A stretch of DNA of 7,420 bases from an uncultured Acidimicrobiaceae bacterium (GCA_903919215.1 CAIXHI010000194.1:1-7420); one strand, 5' to 3'. Shown: positions 1-6,758, counted from the first letter of the stretch. Notes: a model not told the origin generated them from the letters alone. Translations and numbers: made by a program.

Positions 1-2037
1 GTCCTCGTAGAGCACACCGCCCAGCCCTTGTACGACACCGCCGAAAATCTGAACTTCGACGACCTGCGGGTTGATCATCTTGCCGCAGTCCTCCGACACG
101 ATGTAGCGCAGGATGCGGGGGATGAACGTGTCGGGGTCGATCTCCACGACGCACACATGCGTCGCGTTCGACCACGTGGGGAAGCGCTTCGGCTTGAATC
201 GGATCGTGGCTTCCAGCCCGCTGCCCACGTCGCCCGGCAGCGTGTGGGCGTTGGTGTACGCCTGGGTGGCCACTTCCTTCATCGTCAGCGAACGATCTGG
301 TGTGCCGCGCACGGCGATCACGCCTTCGGCGATCTGCAGGTCTTCCGGGGCAGCTTCCATCATGTGCGCCGCGATGGCGAGCACCTTGTCGCGCACGGCG
401 ACTGCTGCGTCGTGGGCCGCGCCGCCGGCGATGACCGCTGTGCGGCTGCCGCCGGTGCCGGGACCATACGGCGTCGATTGTGTGTCGCCCTGAACCACCG
501 TCACGTCGTCGTAGGCGACGCCGAGATCGTCGGCGATGATCTGCGCCATCGTCGTCTCGACGCTCTGTCCGTGCGAGCTGGTGCTCAGGTAGGCCACCAC
601 CTTGCCGTTGGAGTCGATACGGATGGTGGCGCCCTCGGTGCCCAGCGTCGCCTGCTCCATCGAGGTGGGTTCGACATAGACACAGATGCCAACACCGAGC
701 CAACGGCCTTGCTCGCGGGCCTCAGCCTGCTCCTTACGGAACTCCTCGTAGCCGAGCATCCCGAGCGCCTGCTCAAGGGTTTCGAGCGGGGTGATCTCCT
801 GGAACACCTTCCCGCCGGGCGAGGTGAATGGCAGTTCGGCGAGCGAGAGCAGGTTGCGGCGACGCAGTTCTGCGGGGTCCATCCCGATCTGGCGGGCGGC
901 GATGTCGATGGCCATCTCGCGGGCCGTTGTCTCGAACATCCATGGGCCGCGGTAGGCGGCCTTGCCCATCGTGTTGGTCCACACCATCTGCGTGGAGAAA
1001 CCGAGGCGGGGGATGCGGTACGGCCCGGGCAGCAGCGTGGGGTCCATCACGGCCGGGCAGGGTGTGTAGGCACCCACGTCGGCAACGTGGTCGACGGTGA
1101 TCGCCTCAATGATGCCGTCGGCGCTGATCGCCATGCGGACTTTACCCAGTTCGTTGCGCGAGTGGCCGGCGCTGGTGAGGTTCTCCAGACGGTCTTCGAT
1201 CCACTTCACGGGGCGACCGAGCAGCTTCGTCGCCAGCACGACGGCGCACTCCTCGCGGAACACGAACATCTTCTGGCCGAATCCGCCGCCGACGTCGCGA
1301 GCGCTCACACGTACGGCACCCTCATCGAGACCGAGGTAGCGGGCGAAGAAGTTGCGGGTTTCGTGCACCGACTGCGTAGAGACAATCAGGTCGAGTTCCT
1401 CGAGGCCCGGAACCCAGGATGCGAGCACGCCGCGAGTTTCCATCGGGACGCACAGGTAGCGGTTCTGGATGATGGTGGTCTCGACCACATGTTGCACCGA
1501 GTTGAACGTCTCGTCGAGGTCGGGCGACATGGGCGTGAACGGCATCTCGACCATCACGTTCGACGGCAGGCCCCACGCGGCGTGGACCACATTGCCGTCG
1601 GCAGCTGCCGTGGCGTAATCGACGGTGGCCTGTTCTGCTTCGTAGTCGACCTCGATCAGGCCGCATGCATCCTCGGCGAGCGCGCGGCTCTCGGCGATCA
1701 CCAGGGCGATCGGGTCGCCCACGTAGCGCACGTCCATGATCGCCAGCGGCGGCGGGACGACGAGCTCCTGGCCGAGCATCGCGTGCCACGCCTCGCCGAA
1801 CTTCTCGTGGAAGTCGGACCACAGGTACACGGCGACGACGCCGGGTGCCGTCAAGGCGGCCTCGATGTTGACGCTGTTGAGTCGCGCCTTGGCGTGCTCG
1901 CTGCGCAAGAAGGCGGCGTGCACCATGCGCGGCGCCGAGGCGTCAGCGACGTACTGACCATGGCCGGTCAGGAGACGGCGATCCTCCTTTCGGTGGACCG
2001 CCGAGCCGACGAAACGCGCTGCAACCGGGGAGCTCAT
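1..2037 (-). CDS. CoxL-like xanthine dehydrogenase family molybdopterin-binding large subunit (partial, C-terminus beyond window)
   Basis: This is the catalytic large subunit of a molybdenum hydroxylase (CoxL / aldehyde oxidase / xanthine dehydrogenase family), which oxidises a substrate at a molybdopterin centre and passes electrons to FeS and FAD subunits. The window holds 679 in-frame codons from ATG at 2037 without a stop; the family is usually about 770-800 residues, so roughly 100 are missing on the left. The N-terminus (GSAVHRKEDRRLLTGHGQYV) is typical. Visible motifs are GGGFGQK (about 250-256), AYRGPW (361-366), GTGGSR (527-532), SEDCGKMINP (about 648-657) and QGLGGVLYE (670-678), the last ending in the expected catalytic Glu678. 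The active-site loop lacks the Cys of true CO dehydrogenase (AYRCSFR), so CO is an unlikely substrate. No Shine-Dalgarno sequence precedes the start, and a promoter-like element abuts it. It lies 47 bp downstream of a coxG-like gene. The family call is firm; the substrate is unknown. Medium and small subunits (coxM/coxS type) are not in the window and may follow to the left. Confidence 0.93.
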   Translation of the reverse strand, partial: MSSPVAARFVGSAVHRKEDRRLLTGHGQYVADASAPRMVHAAFLRSEHAKARLNSVNIEAALTAPGVVAVYLWSDFHEKFGEAWHAMLGQELVVPPPLAIMDVRYVGDPIALVIAESRALAEDACGLIEVDYEAEQATVDYATAAADGNVVHAAWGLPSNVMVEMPFTPMSPDLDETFNSVQHVVETTIIQNRYLCVPMETRGVLASWVPGLEELDLIVSTQSVHETRNFFARYLGLDEGAVRVSARDVGGGFGQKMFVFREECAVVLATKLLGRPVKWIEDRLENLTSAGHSRNELGKVRMAISADGIIEAITVDHVADVGAYTPCPAVMDPTLLPGPYRIPRLGFSTQMVWTNTMGKAAYRGPWMFETTAREMAIDIAARQIGMDPAELRRRNLLSLAELPFTSPGGKVFQEITPLETLEQALGMLGYEEFRKEQAEAREQGRWLGVGICVYVEPTSMEQATLGTEGATIRIDSNGKVVAYLSTSSHGQSVETTMAQIIADDLGVAYDDVTVVQGDTQSTPYGPGTGGSRTAVIAGGAAHDAAVAVRDKVLAIAAHMMEAAPEDLQIAEGVIAVRGTPDRSLTMKEVATQAYTNAHTLPGDVGSGLEATIRFKPKRFPTWSNATHVCVVEIDPDTFIPRILRYIVSEDCGKMINPQVVEVQIFGGVVQGLGGVLYED

Positions 2038-2073
2038 TGTCGCAGAGTACACTTATATAACTCATTGGCTCAA
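2038..2073 (-). promoter_or_regulatory. Candidate leaderless promoter directly upstream of the coxL-like gene
   Basis: Read on the minus strand, TTGAGC (2073-2068) is followed by an 18-bp spacer, then TACTCT (2049-2044), then six bases and the ATG at 2037. TACTCT fits the actinobacterial TANNNT -10 pattern, and a transcript starting 7 nt past it would begin at the A of the start codon. There is no purine-rich ribosome binding site in the gap, which agrees with leaderless translation. The spacer is unusually AT-rich for this genome and contains the 8-bp palindrome TTATATAA (2053-2060), possibly an operator or simply easy-melting DNA. The sequence match is direct; the promoter role is inferred. 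Confidence 0.42.
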
Positions 2074-2084
2074 GGCCGAGTTGG

Positions 2085-2762
2085 TCAACCCCAGATCAGC
2101 ACCGCGGCGACCACGATCGCGGCGACAGCGGCGAGCAGCGGGACGACCCGCTTCAGCACTGCACCACCGGCGAGGCCACTGAGCTGAATGGGTGCAGCCT
2201 CCGGGCCGTTCACCGTGCGCACCGCGGGTGCGGGTGCCTCGCCGGAAACGGCGACGACTGTGGGTTCGGCGTCGGCGGCAGGTTCGGTCGTCGTTTCGAC
2301 GGCCGGAGTCTGATCGGCATCGAGCATCGTGTTGAGGTTGTTGGCGAACTGGGTCATCAGCTTCTCGCTGATATCGCCCATGATGCCGCGACCGAACTGG
2401 GCGACCTTGCCGGTGACGCGCAACTCGGTGGTGACGACACACTTCGTAGTGGTGGCGGTGAGTGACTGCAGTTCAGCGGTGATCAACGCGTCGGCGTTGC
2501 CCTTGCCGCCGGTGTCGCGGCCCTCGCCGCGAAGTACGGCACGGTGGCCGGCATCGTCGCGCTCGAGGAACTGGGCCTGTCCCTTGAAGGCGGTGGAGAT
2601 CGGGCCCAGCTTGACCTTGACGACGCCGCGGTAGAACTCGCCCTCGATCTCTTGTAGCTGCGCGCCAGGAAGACACGGCGCGATGCGCTCCAGGTCGGTG
2701 AGCACTGCCCAGGCCTGCTCGATCGGGCGGTTCACTACGAACTCGTTCTGCAAATTCTCCAT
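2085..2762 (-). CDS. coxG: CoxG-like SRPBCC protein with C-terminal membrane anchor
   Basis: This 225-residue protein belongs to the carbon monoxide dehydrogenase subunit G family (SRPBCC fold). Residues 1-150 form the lipid/ligand-binding-type domain, with the characteristic opening FVVNRPIEQAWAVLTDLERI, the CLPGAQ motif (30-35) and KVKLGPI (49-55). Residues 151-195 are a low-complexity Ala/Pro/Thr/Glu linker. Residues about 203-224 (VLKRVVPLLAAVAAIVVAAV) are a single hydrophobic helix followed by WG, so the protein is probably tail-anchored with the domain in the cytoplasm. Known CoxG proteins recruit the Cox molybdoenzyme to the membrane, and recent work in mycobacteria links CoxG to menaquinone delivery. 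The start at 2762 has a GGAGG ribosome binding site at 2777-2773, 10 nt upstream. It precedes the coxL-like gene on the same strand, so a shared function is expected. Oddity: its partner CoxL does not look like a CO-oxidising enzyme. The gene symbol reflects family, not proven CO metabolism. Confidence 0.9.
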   Translation of the reverse strand: MENLQNEFVVNRPIEQAWAVLTDLERIAPCLPGAQLQEIEGEFYRGVVKVKLGPISTAFKGQAQFLERDDAGHRAVLRGEGRDTGGKGNADALITAELQSLTATTTKCVVTTELRVTGKVAQFGRGIMGDISEKLMTQFANNLNTMLDADQTPAVETTTEPAADAEPTVVAVSGEAPAPAVRTVNGPEAAPIQLSGLAGGAVLKRVVPLLAAVAAIVVAAVLIWG

Positions 2763-2799
2763 CGTGGGAGATCCTCCGGCATGTCGACGTCAGCGGCTG

Positions 2800-2829
2800 A
2801 GACTACTGAGTGTCCTGAATCAACCCCAA
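2800..2829 (-). promoter_or_regulatory. Weak candidate promoter for coxG
   Basis: On the minus strand TTGGGG (2829-2824) is followed by an 18-bp spacer and TAGTCT (2805-2800), which fits TANNNT. Transcription would begin near 2793 and give a leader of about 30 nt containing the GGAGG site. The -35 match is poor, so this is only a candidate. Confidence 0.25.
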
Positions 2830-2837
2830 TCCGCCAA

Positions 2838-2866
2838 CTGCCACAAAGAGGACAATGGTGTAGCGT
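2838..2866 (+). promoter_or_regulatory. Weak candidate promoter for the SDR-sulfotransferase-DUF1214-VOC operon
   Basis: CTGCCA (2838-2843, four of six matches to TTGACA) is followed by a 17-bp spacer and TAGCGT (2861-2866), which fits TANNNT. A start near 2873 would leave a leader of about 85 nt to the GTG at 2958, and would exclude translation from the upstream ATG at 2781. Confidence 0.3.
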
Positions 2867-2957
2867 TTTCTCCGGCACGTCGGCGCCGTCGAACCGTGCC
2901 ACCGGGGGGTATGCGCGTGGCGTGTTGTGTCGGGGCTTCATCGATCGTGAGGGGCGC

Positions 2958-3800
2958 GTGAGCGCGGACTCGGTTCCCCATCATCCCGAGGGCCGCCTCG
3001 CCGGCCGCGTTGCACTCATCGTTGGGGGTGGAACCACCGGCGACTATCCCGGAACCGGCTCGGCCATCGCCCGCCTGTTCGCGGCACATGGCGCGGGCAT
3101 CGTGGTGATGGGGCGTACCGCGGAACGAACGGCGACCACCGTCGCGGACATCACCGGCGAGGGTGGCAATGCGATCGGCGTGGTGGGGGATACGACCAGC
3201 GGCGCGGACTGCGCCCGCGCCGTGCAAACGACCGTCGAGCATTTCGGACGGCTGGACATCGTGGTCAACAACGTCGCGGTGCACCAGCACGTATCGCTCG
3301 ATCAGTTCGACGAAGACGTGTGGGATCAGATCTACGACGGCAACCTCAAGGTCATCGTCCGTATGGCGTCGCACGCCTTGCCTCATCTACGCGCGTCCGG
3401 CCACGGGTCGATCATCAACATCGGTTCCGTCGCCGGCGTGCAGGCCACCGGTGTGGTCGGCTACGGCACCGCCAAGGCCGCCGTCGGCCCGCTCACCCGC
3501 GACATGGCCGTGAACCTCGGCAAGGATGGCATCCGGGTGAACTGTGTGGTCCCCGGCCACCTGCACACTCCGCATGTCGAGCGACTCGGTGGCGGCGGCG
3601 CGCTGGCTCGTGATCTGCGTAACGACCTGAACGTCCTGGGCATCGAGGGTGACGGTTGGGATGCGGCGTGGGCCGCGTTGTTCCTCGCCGGTGACGAGTC
3701 GCGGTTCATCACCGGCCAGTCGCTGATCGTCGACGGCGGGGTCACTTCAGTTCTCGCCGTCACCCAGGTGATGCGCACGCGGGCGGCAGAACCGTCGTGA
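2958..3800 (+). CDS. SDR family oxidoreductase
   Basis: This is a classical-length short-chain dehydrogenase/reductase (280 residues from GTG 2958), a soluble NAD(P)-dependent alcohol/ketone oxidoreductase. After strand 1 (VALIVGGG, 18-25) the glycine-rich loop is longer than usual (GGGTTGDYPGTG, 23-34). Strand 2 ends in MGRT (51-54), whose Arg hints at NADP preference. The usual NNAG reads NNVA (104-107). The catalytic tetrad is complete: Asn129, Ser157 (GSVAG), Tyr169 and Lys173 (YGTAK). The C-terminal region has the usual FITGQSLIVDGG. Start choice: the frame is open back to an ATG at 2781, but codons there are A/T-ending and the extra 59 residues resemble no SDR N-terminus. GTG 2958 follows GAGGGG (2949-2954) at short spacing; GTG 2922 is the alternative. 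It is the first gene of the operon, and its stop overlaps the sulfotransferase start by 4 bp. The substrate is unknown. Confidence 0.9.
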   Translation: MSADSVPHHPEGRLAGRVALIVGGGTTGDYPGTGSAIARLFAAHGAGIVVMGRTAERTATTVADITGEGGNAIGVVGDTTSGADCARAVQTTVEHFGRLDIVVNNVAVHQHVSLDQFDEDVWDQIYDGNLKVIVRMASHALPHLRASGHGSIINIGSVAGVQATGVVGYGTAKAAVGPLTRDMAVNLGKDGIRVNCVVPGHLHTPHVERLGGGGALARDLRNDLNVLGIEGDGWDAAWAALFLAGDESRFITGQSLIVDGGVTSVLAVTQVMRTRAAEPS

Positions 3801-4924
3801 CGTTGTCGATCGATGAGCTCGAGTCGGCTGCATCGGCGGCGGTGGGCGGGCTCACCGACTTCGGCAACGCCGACCATCGGCCTGGGCTGGCAGCGCTGAT
3901 CACCGCAGCCGCGACAAGTCCGCACGCGGGTCAGGCGCTGGACGCGCGCGTGCGCTACACGGCTGTCGATGCGCTCGCCTCCCGGCTGTGCTCGCACGCC
4001 GCCTGGGCTGCCCGGCCGGAGTGCCTCACTGCGCCGCTGGCTCCGCAACTGGTGGTACTCGGCTTACCTCGCTCGGGCACGACCGCACTGCATCAGATCC
4101 TCGCCGCCGATCCCGCGCATCAATGGATCCCCGCATGGTTGGCGCCGCGCCCCCGCCCCCGGCCGACACCGGACAAGTGGGCCGATCAACCCGAGTACCA
4201 GCGGGCTGTCGAGGCCTATCGGGTCAATGGTCCCAACGCGCTGCACGACGTCGGCCCCGAGGATCCTGAGGAGTGCCTGCAGATCATGCGGCAGTCGTTC
4301 GTCAGCATGCTGTGGGTGTCGTCGCTGGCCCTTCCCGCGTATCACGAGTGGTTCGTCACCCAGGACGAACGGCCCTCGTACCGTCGCTACGCCGACAACC
4401 TGCGTCTGATCGGCGCGGACGATACGGACCGCACATGGCTGCTGAAGAACCCCAGCCACACGTTCGGTCTGAGTGCGATGCTCCACGAGTTCCCCGATGC
4501 AGTCTTCGTACACATCTACCGCGACCCCGCCGACACGATCGTGTCGGGCTGCAGCCTGATCGGCTCGATGGGCTTCGGCCCCGGGGGGTTCACGGCGCAG
4601 GAACTCGGCGCGCATCGCCTGCGCATCTGGTCACTTGCTGCCGACCGAATGGAGAGTGCCCGCGCGGCAGCACCCGAGCGGACGATCATCGACGTGAGCT
4701 ATCGACGCTTCATCGCCGACCCCGTCGGCACGGCACGCGAGATCTACGCCCGCCTGGGCCGCGAGTACACCCCTGTTGCGGAGGCGGCGATGCAGCAGTG
4801 GAGGCGCGACCGACCCAAGGACAAGCACGGGGCACACCGTTACGCGGCCTCGGACTTCGGTCTGACCGCGGGGGCGATCCGAGACCGCATGGCGGGCTAC
4901 ATCGAGCGATACGACATCGACTGA
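3797..4924 (+). CDS. Sulfotransferase family protein (Sulfotransferase_3-like, PAPS-dependent)
   Basis: This 375-residue cytosolic protein is expected to transfer a sulfuryl group from PAPS to a hydroxyl or amine on a small molecule. The 5'-phosphosulfate-binding loop is LGLPRSGTTALHQ (88-100). The 3'-phosphate-binding segment is FVHIYRDPADTIVS (237-250), with Arg242 and Ser250 as the likely ligands. WLLKNPSH (214-221), with Lys217, is the conserved middle motif. The C-terminal HRYAASDFGL (347-356) is typical of the bacterial family sharing PF13469. No signal peptide or membrane segment is evident. It begins at GTG 3797 inside the SDR stop codon region (GTGA overlap) and lacks a clear ribosome binding site, so it is probably translated by coupling. 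A 24-bp gap follows to the DUF1214 gene. No PAPS synthesis genes are in the window. The family is clear; the acceptor substrate is not. Confidence 0.92.
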   Translation: MTLSIDELESAASAAVGGLTDFGNADHRPGLAALITAAATSPHAGQALDARVRYTAVDALASRLCSHAAWAARPECLTAPLAPQLVVLGLPRSGTTALHQILAADPAHQWIPAWLAPRPRPRPTPDKWADQPEYQRAVEAYRVNGPNALHDVGPEDPEECLQIMRQSFVSMLWVSSLALPAYHEWFVTQDERPSYRRYADNLRLIGADDTDRTWLLKNPSHTFGLSAMLHEFPDAVFVHIYRDPADTIVSGCSLIGSMGFGPGGFTAQELGAHRLRIWSLAADRMESARAAAPERTIIDVSYRRFIADPVGTAREIYARLGREYTPVAEAAMQQWRRDRPKDKHGAHRYAASDFGLTAGAIRDRMAGYIERYDID

Positions 4925-4948
4925 GCGGGCGAGCAATGGGGGAGCACC

Positions 4949-6181
4949 ATGAGCACCATCAACCCTGACGACCGAGTGATCCTGCGCGAGGCGTGGCAGG
5001 GGCTGTGCGACGACCTGCGAATGTTCGGCACGCGCACGATCGACGATCTCGAGGATGTCGACAACCCGCAGGAGTTGGCCGAGGCCCTGCGCAGCGTCGC
5101 GCGCATGGCGTTGATGACCCTGCAGCAGCGCATGGAGTTCGACGACCCCGACTTCCCGACGTTCTTCCGCTCGCTCGACGACCGTTTCAAGTACGCCGGG
5201 CCGGACACCTACATCACGTACGTCACCGCACCGGTGCGACCGGAGGCGACGTACCGGGTGAACGTCGACCACGGCGGACGAGATCTGCAGCTGGGGAAAT
5301 TCTGGTCGCGGGATCTCGTACCGAACGAGGATGGCACCGTCGACATCATCGCCAGCGCGGCAGCACCCGATGCCGAGTCGGGGCCTGCGAACTGGCAACC
5401 GCTGACCCGGGACAGCGGTCGCTCGCGGCGCACGGTTCCAGAGATGTACCCGATGGTCGACGGAGGTTTCGGCGGACGGATCTACCACACCGACCCGCAC
5501 GACGATCGCCCGACTCGGCTGACGATCGAACGCGTCGACGACAAGCGTCCGCGCCAACCGGCGCCGCTCACCCCGCAGCGGTTGGCTGAGCAACTCGATT
5601 CGTCACGCGAGTTGCTCGACGCGATGACCACGTGGTGGTTCCAGCGCTCGACGAACATCAGGGCGGAGAACGAGCCGAACGTCGTCGGCCCGCCCGGCAC
5701 GCGCCCCCCTGGTGTGCCGACGTTCACCCCGCCGGCGAACAGCCCGCTCAACTACGGAGTGTGCTGCTGGGAACTCGACCCGGATCAGGCACTGGTGATT
5801 ACCTCTGAACTGCCGGTCGCCGACTACTGGAGCTTCCAGCTGAACACGGCATGGTGGGAGGCTCCGGACAACCAGCATCGCCAGACCAGCATCAACGATC
5901 ACCACGCGCATGTCGACACCGACGGACGGTTCCGCTGTGTGCTGGCCCACCGCGATCCGGGTACGCCGAACTGGCTCGATGTCGGAGGGAATCGTCGCGG
6001 GTTCCTGTTCTATCGCTGGTTGCGCCCGACGACCCCGATGCCTACCCCGGTGGCTGTTCTGACGCCACTGGCCGACGTGCGTGCCCACCTGCCGCTCGAG
6101 CACCCCTTGTTCGATCAGGCGGCACGCGACGTGCAACTGGCAGAGCGTCACCGCTGGTACGCAAGGAGGTTCCAATCATGA
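4949..6181 (+). CDS. DUF1214 domain-containing protein
   Basis: This 410-residue protein has no assigned enzymatic role. The C-terminal part (about 265-365) matches the DUF1214 pattern: ELPVADYWSFQLNTAWWE (287-304), then a conserved Asn-containing segment RQTSIND (311-317), a DGRFRCVLAHRDPG stretch (325-338), NWLDVGG (341-347) and GFLFYRWL (351-358). An upstream RPEATYRVNVDHGG (97-110) resembles the YRV/I strand seen in DUF1254/DUF1214 proteins. Residues 1-80 are mostly charged and probably helical. No signal peptide or transmembrane helix is visible, so it is likely cytoplasmic. Start ATG 4949 has a GGGGGAG ribosome binding site at 4938-4944. The last codons overlap the VOC gene start by 4 bp (ATGA). 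In other high-GC bacteria such proteins often sit in catabolic clusters beside oxidoreductases, which agrees with this context but does not define function. Confidence 0.85.
   Translation: MSTINPDDRVILREAWQGLCDDLRMFGTRTIDDLEDVDNPQELAEALRSVARMALMTLQQRMEFDDPDFPTFFRSLDDRFKYAGPDTYITYVTAPVRPEATYRVNVDHGGRDLQLGKFWSRDLVPNEDGTVDIIASAAAPDAESGPANWQPLTRDSGRSRRTVPEMYPMVDGGFGGRIYHTDPHDDRPTRLTIERVDDKRPRQPAPLTPQRLAEQLDSSRELLDAMTTWWFQRSTNIRAENEPNVVGPPGTRPPGVPTFTPPANSPLNYGVCCWELDPDQALVITSELPVADYWSFQLNTAWWEAPDNQHRQTSINDHHAHVDTDGRFRCVLAHRDPGTPNWLDVGGNRRGFLFYRWLRPTTPMPTPVAVLTPLADVRAHLPLEHPLFDQAARDVQLAERHRWYARRFQS
6163..6169 (+). promoter_or_regulatory. Strong Shine-Dalgarno site for the VOC gene
   Basis: AAGGAGG lies 8 nt before ATG 6178, inside the last codons of the DUF1214 gene. 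It is the best ribosome binding site in the window and fixes the VOC start, excluding the longer in-frame extension that overlaps DUF1214. Confidence 0.85.
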
Positions 6182-6663
6182 ACGATGTGTTCTCGACCCC
6201 CGCCATTGACGGGCAGCTCTACCACCTCGGTGTCGCCGTCCGCGACATCGACGTGGGGATGGCTACGTACCGAACACTGCTCGGTGTCCCGAAGTTCCAC
6301 CGTCTCGACACCAACTACCAGGCCCGGCACCGCGAGTGGGAGGGCACGATCGCGAACCGGAATGCGTTCGGCCGGTGGGGGTCGCTGGTGGTCGAGCTGG
6401 TGGAACCCGGCCAGGGGCAGGGGCCCGCGCGCGAGTTCCTTGATGCGCGCGGCGAGGGCGTGTTCCACGTCGGTTACGCCACTGACGACCCGACGCAGCG
6501 GCCGGGCGGCGTCGAGGCCTGCTTCGAGGTGGGCAGCTCACTCCGGCCGGATGGCACGTACGGGATCGTGTACCTCGACACGCTGGGCGCCCTGGGCTTC
6601 TTCATTGAGTTGGTGCACACGCCGATGGCGCAACACGTCATCGCGCTCGTCGAGTCGCTCTGA
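6178..6663 (+). CDS. VOC family (glyoxalase/bleomycin resistance fold) protein
   Basis: This 161-residue protein has the paired beta-alpha-beta-beta-beta modules of the vicinal oxygen chelate superfamily, closest in style to the Glyoxalase_4 / methylmalonyl-CoA epimerase-like group. A metal-binding set is visible at the expected places: His16 (LYHLGVAV), Glu73 (LVVELVE), His97 (VFHVGYA) and Glu144 (FFIELV). This His-Glu-His-Glu arrangement supports a divalent metal enzyme such as an epimerase, isomerase, lyase or dioxygenase-like protein. Trp54 and Trp67 lie in the central segment. It is the last gene of the plus-strand operon, overlapping DUF1214 by ATGA, and a strong hairpin follows 27 nt after the stop. 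A detoxifying or catabolic step on an oxidised intermediate is a guess; fold and metal site are well supported. Confidence 0.88.
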   Translation: MNDVFSTPAIDGQLYHLGVAVRDIDVGMATYRTLLGVPKFHRLDTNYQARHREWEGTIANRNAFGRWGSLVVELVEPGQGQGPAREFLDARGEGVFHVGYATDDPTQRPGGVEACFEVGSSLRPDGTYGIVYLDTLGALGFFIELVHTPMAQHVIALVESL

Positions 6664-6690
6664 CCGCCCCGCACCGGCGTTGAACGCGCA

Positions 6691-6728
6691 ACAGCCCCGT
6701 GGCACTCGGGTGAGTGCCACGGGGCTGT
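6691..6728. terminator. Bidirectional hairpin terminator between convergent genes
   Basis: A perfect 17-bp inverted repeat (6691-6707 with 6712-6728) flanks a 4-base loop, GGGT. The arms contain CAGCCCCGTGGCACTC and its complement, so the stem is very stable. It sits 27 nt after the VOC stop and 30 nt after the stop of the convergent SDR, so it can end transcription from both sides. Neither strand has a U-run after the stem, as is common for terminators in high-GC actinobacteria. Confidence 0.85.
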
Positions 6729-6758
6729 CGCTGATGCCGAGCGAGGTCGAGCGAGGAC

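Larger units (their letters stand above)
2763..2957. promoter_or_regulatory. Divergent intergenic region between coxG and the SDR operon
   Basis: This 195-bp stretch separates two divergently transcribed units and must hold promoters for both, unless the minus unit has other starts. The part up to about 2870 is visibly richer in A/T at every third position than the flanking genes, consistent with non-coding DNA. No regulator gene is present in the window. A short GGAG-GAT-CTCC inverted repeat (2766-2777 region) overlaps the coxG ribosome binding site on the mRNA and could weakly mask it, but four base pairs is little evidence. No strong long palindrome for a TetR- or LysR-type operator was seen. 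Confidence 0.6.

Noticed and set aside
2059..2082. Inverted repeat AACTC/GAGTT with inner GGC/GCC between coxG and coxL
   Set aside because: Short arms with a 3-nt asymmetric bulge make a weak stem. It overlaps the promoter candidate and is not convincing as a terminator.
28..2187. Plus-strand 719-codon open frame opposite coxL
   Set aside because: Its codons are exactly in register with coxL on the other strand, where stops would need TTA, CTA or TCA codons in coxL, and these are rare in a high-GC gene. The peptide is His/Arg/Asp/Gly-rich with no domain, whereas the minus strand gives a clear CoxL protein.
4631..5593. Minus-strand 320-codon open frame opposite the sulfotransferase end and DUF1214
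   Set aside because: It spans two well-supported genes and their gap, its composition is typical of GC-rich antisense frames, and no recognisable motif is present.
5851..6177. In-frame upstream extension of the VOC gene
   Set aside because: It overlaps the conserved DUF1214 C-terminus in another frame, and AAGGAGG fixes the start at 6178.
6677..6687. Palindrome GCGTT-G-AACGC after the VOC stop
   Set aside because: A one-base centre cannot form a hairpin, and an 11-bp match beside a terminator is expected by chance often enough.
6738..6756. Direct repeat CGAGCGAGG twice, one base apart
   Set aside because: Only two 9-bp copies of a low-complexity GC-rich motif; no array, and it lies at the tail of an intergenic gap.
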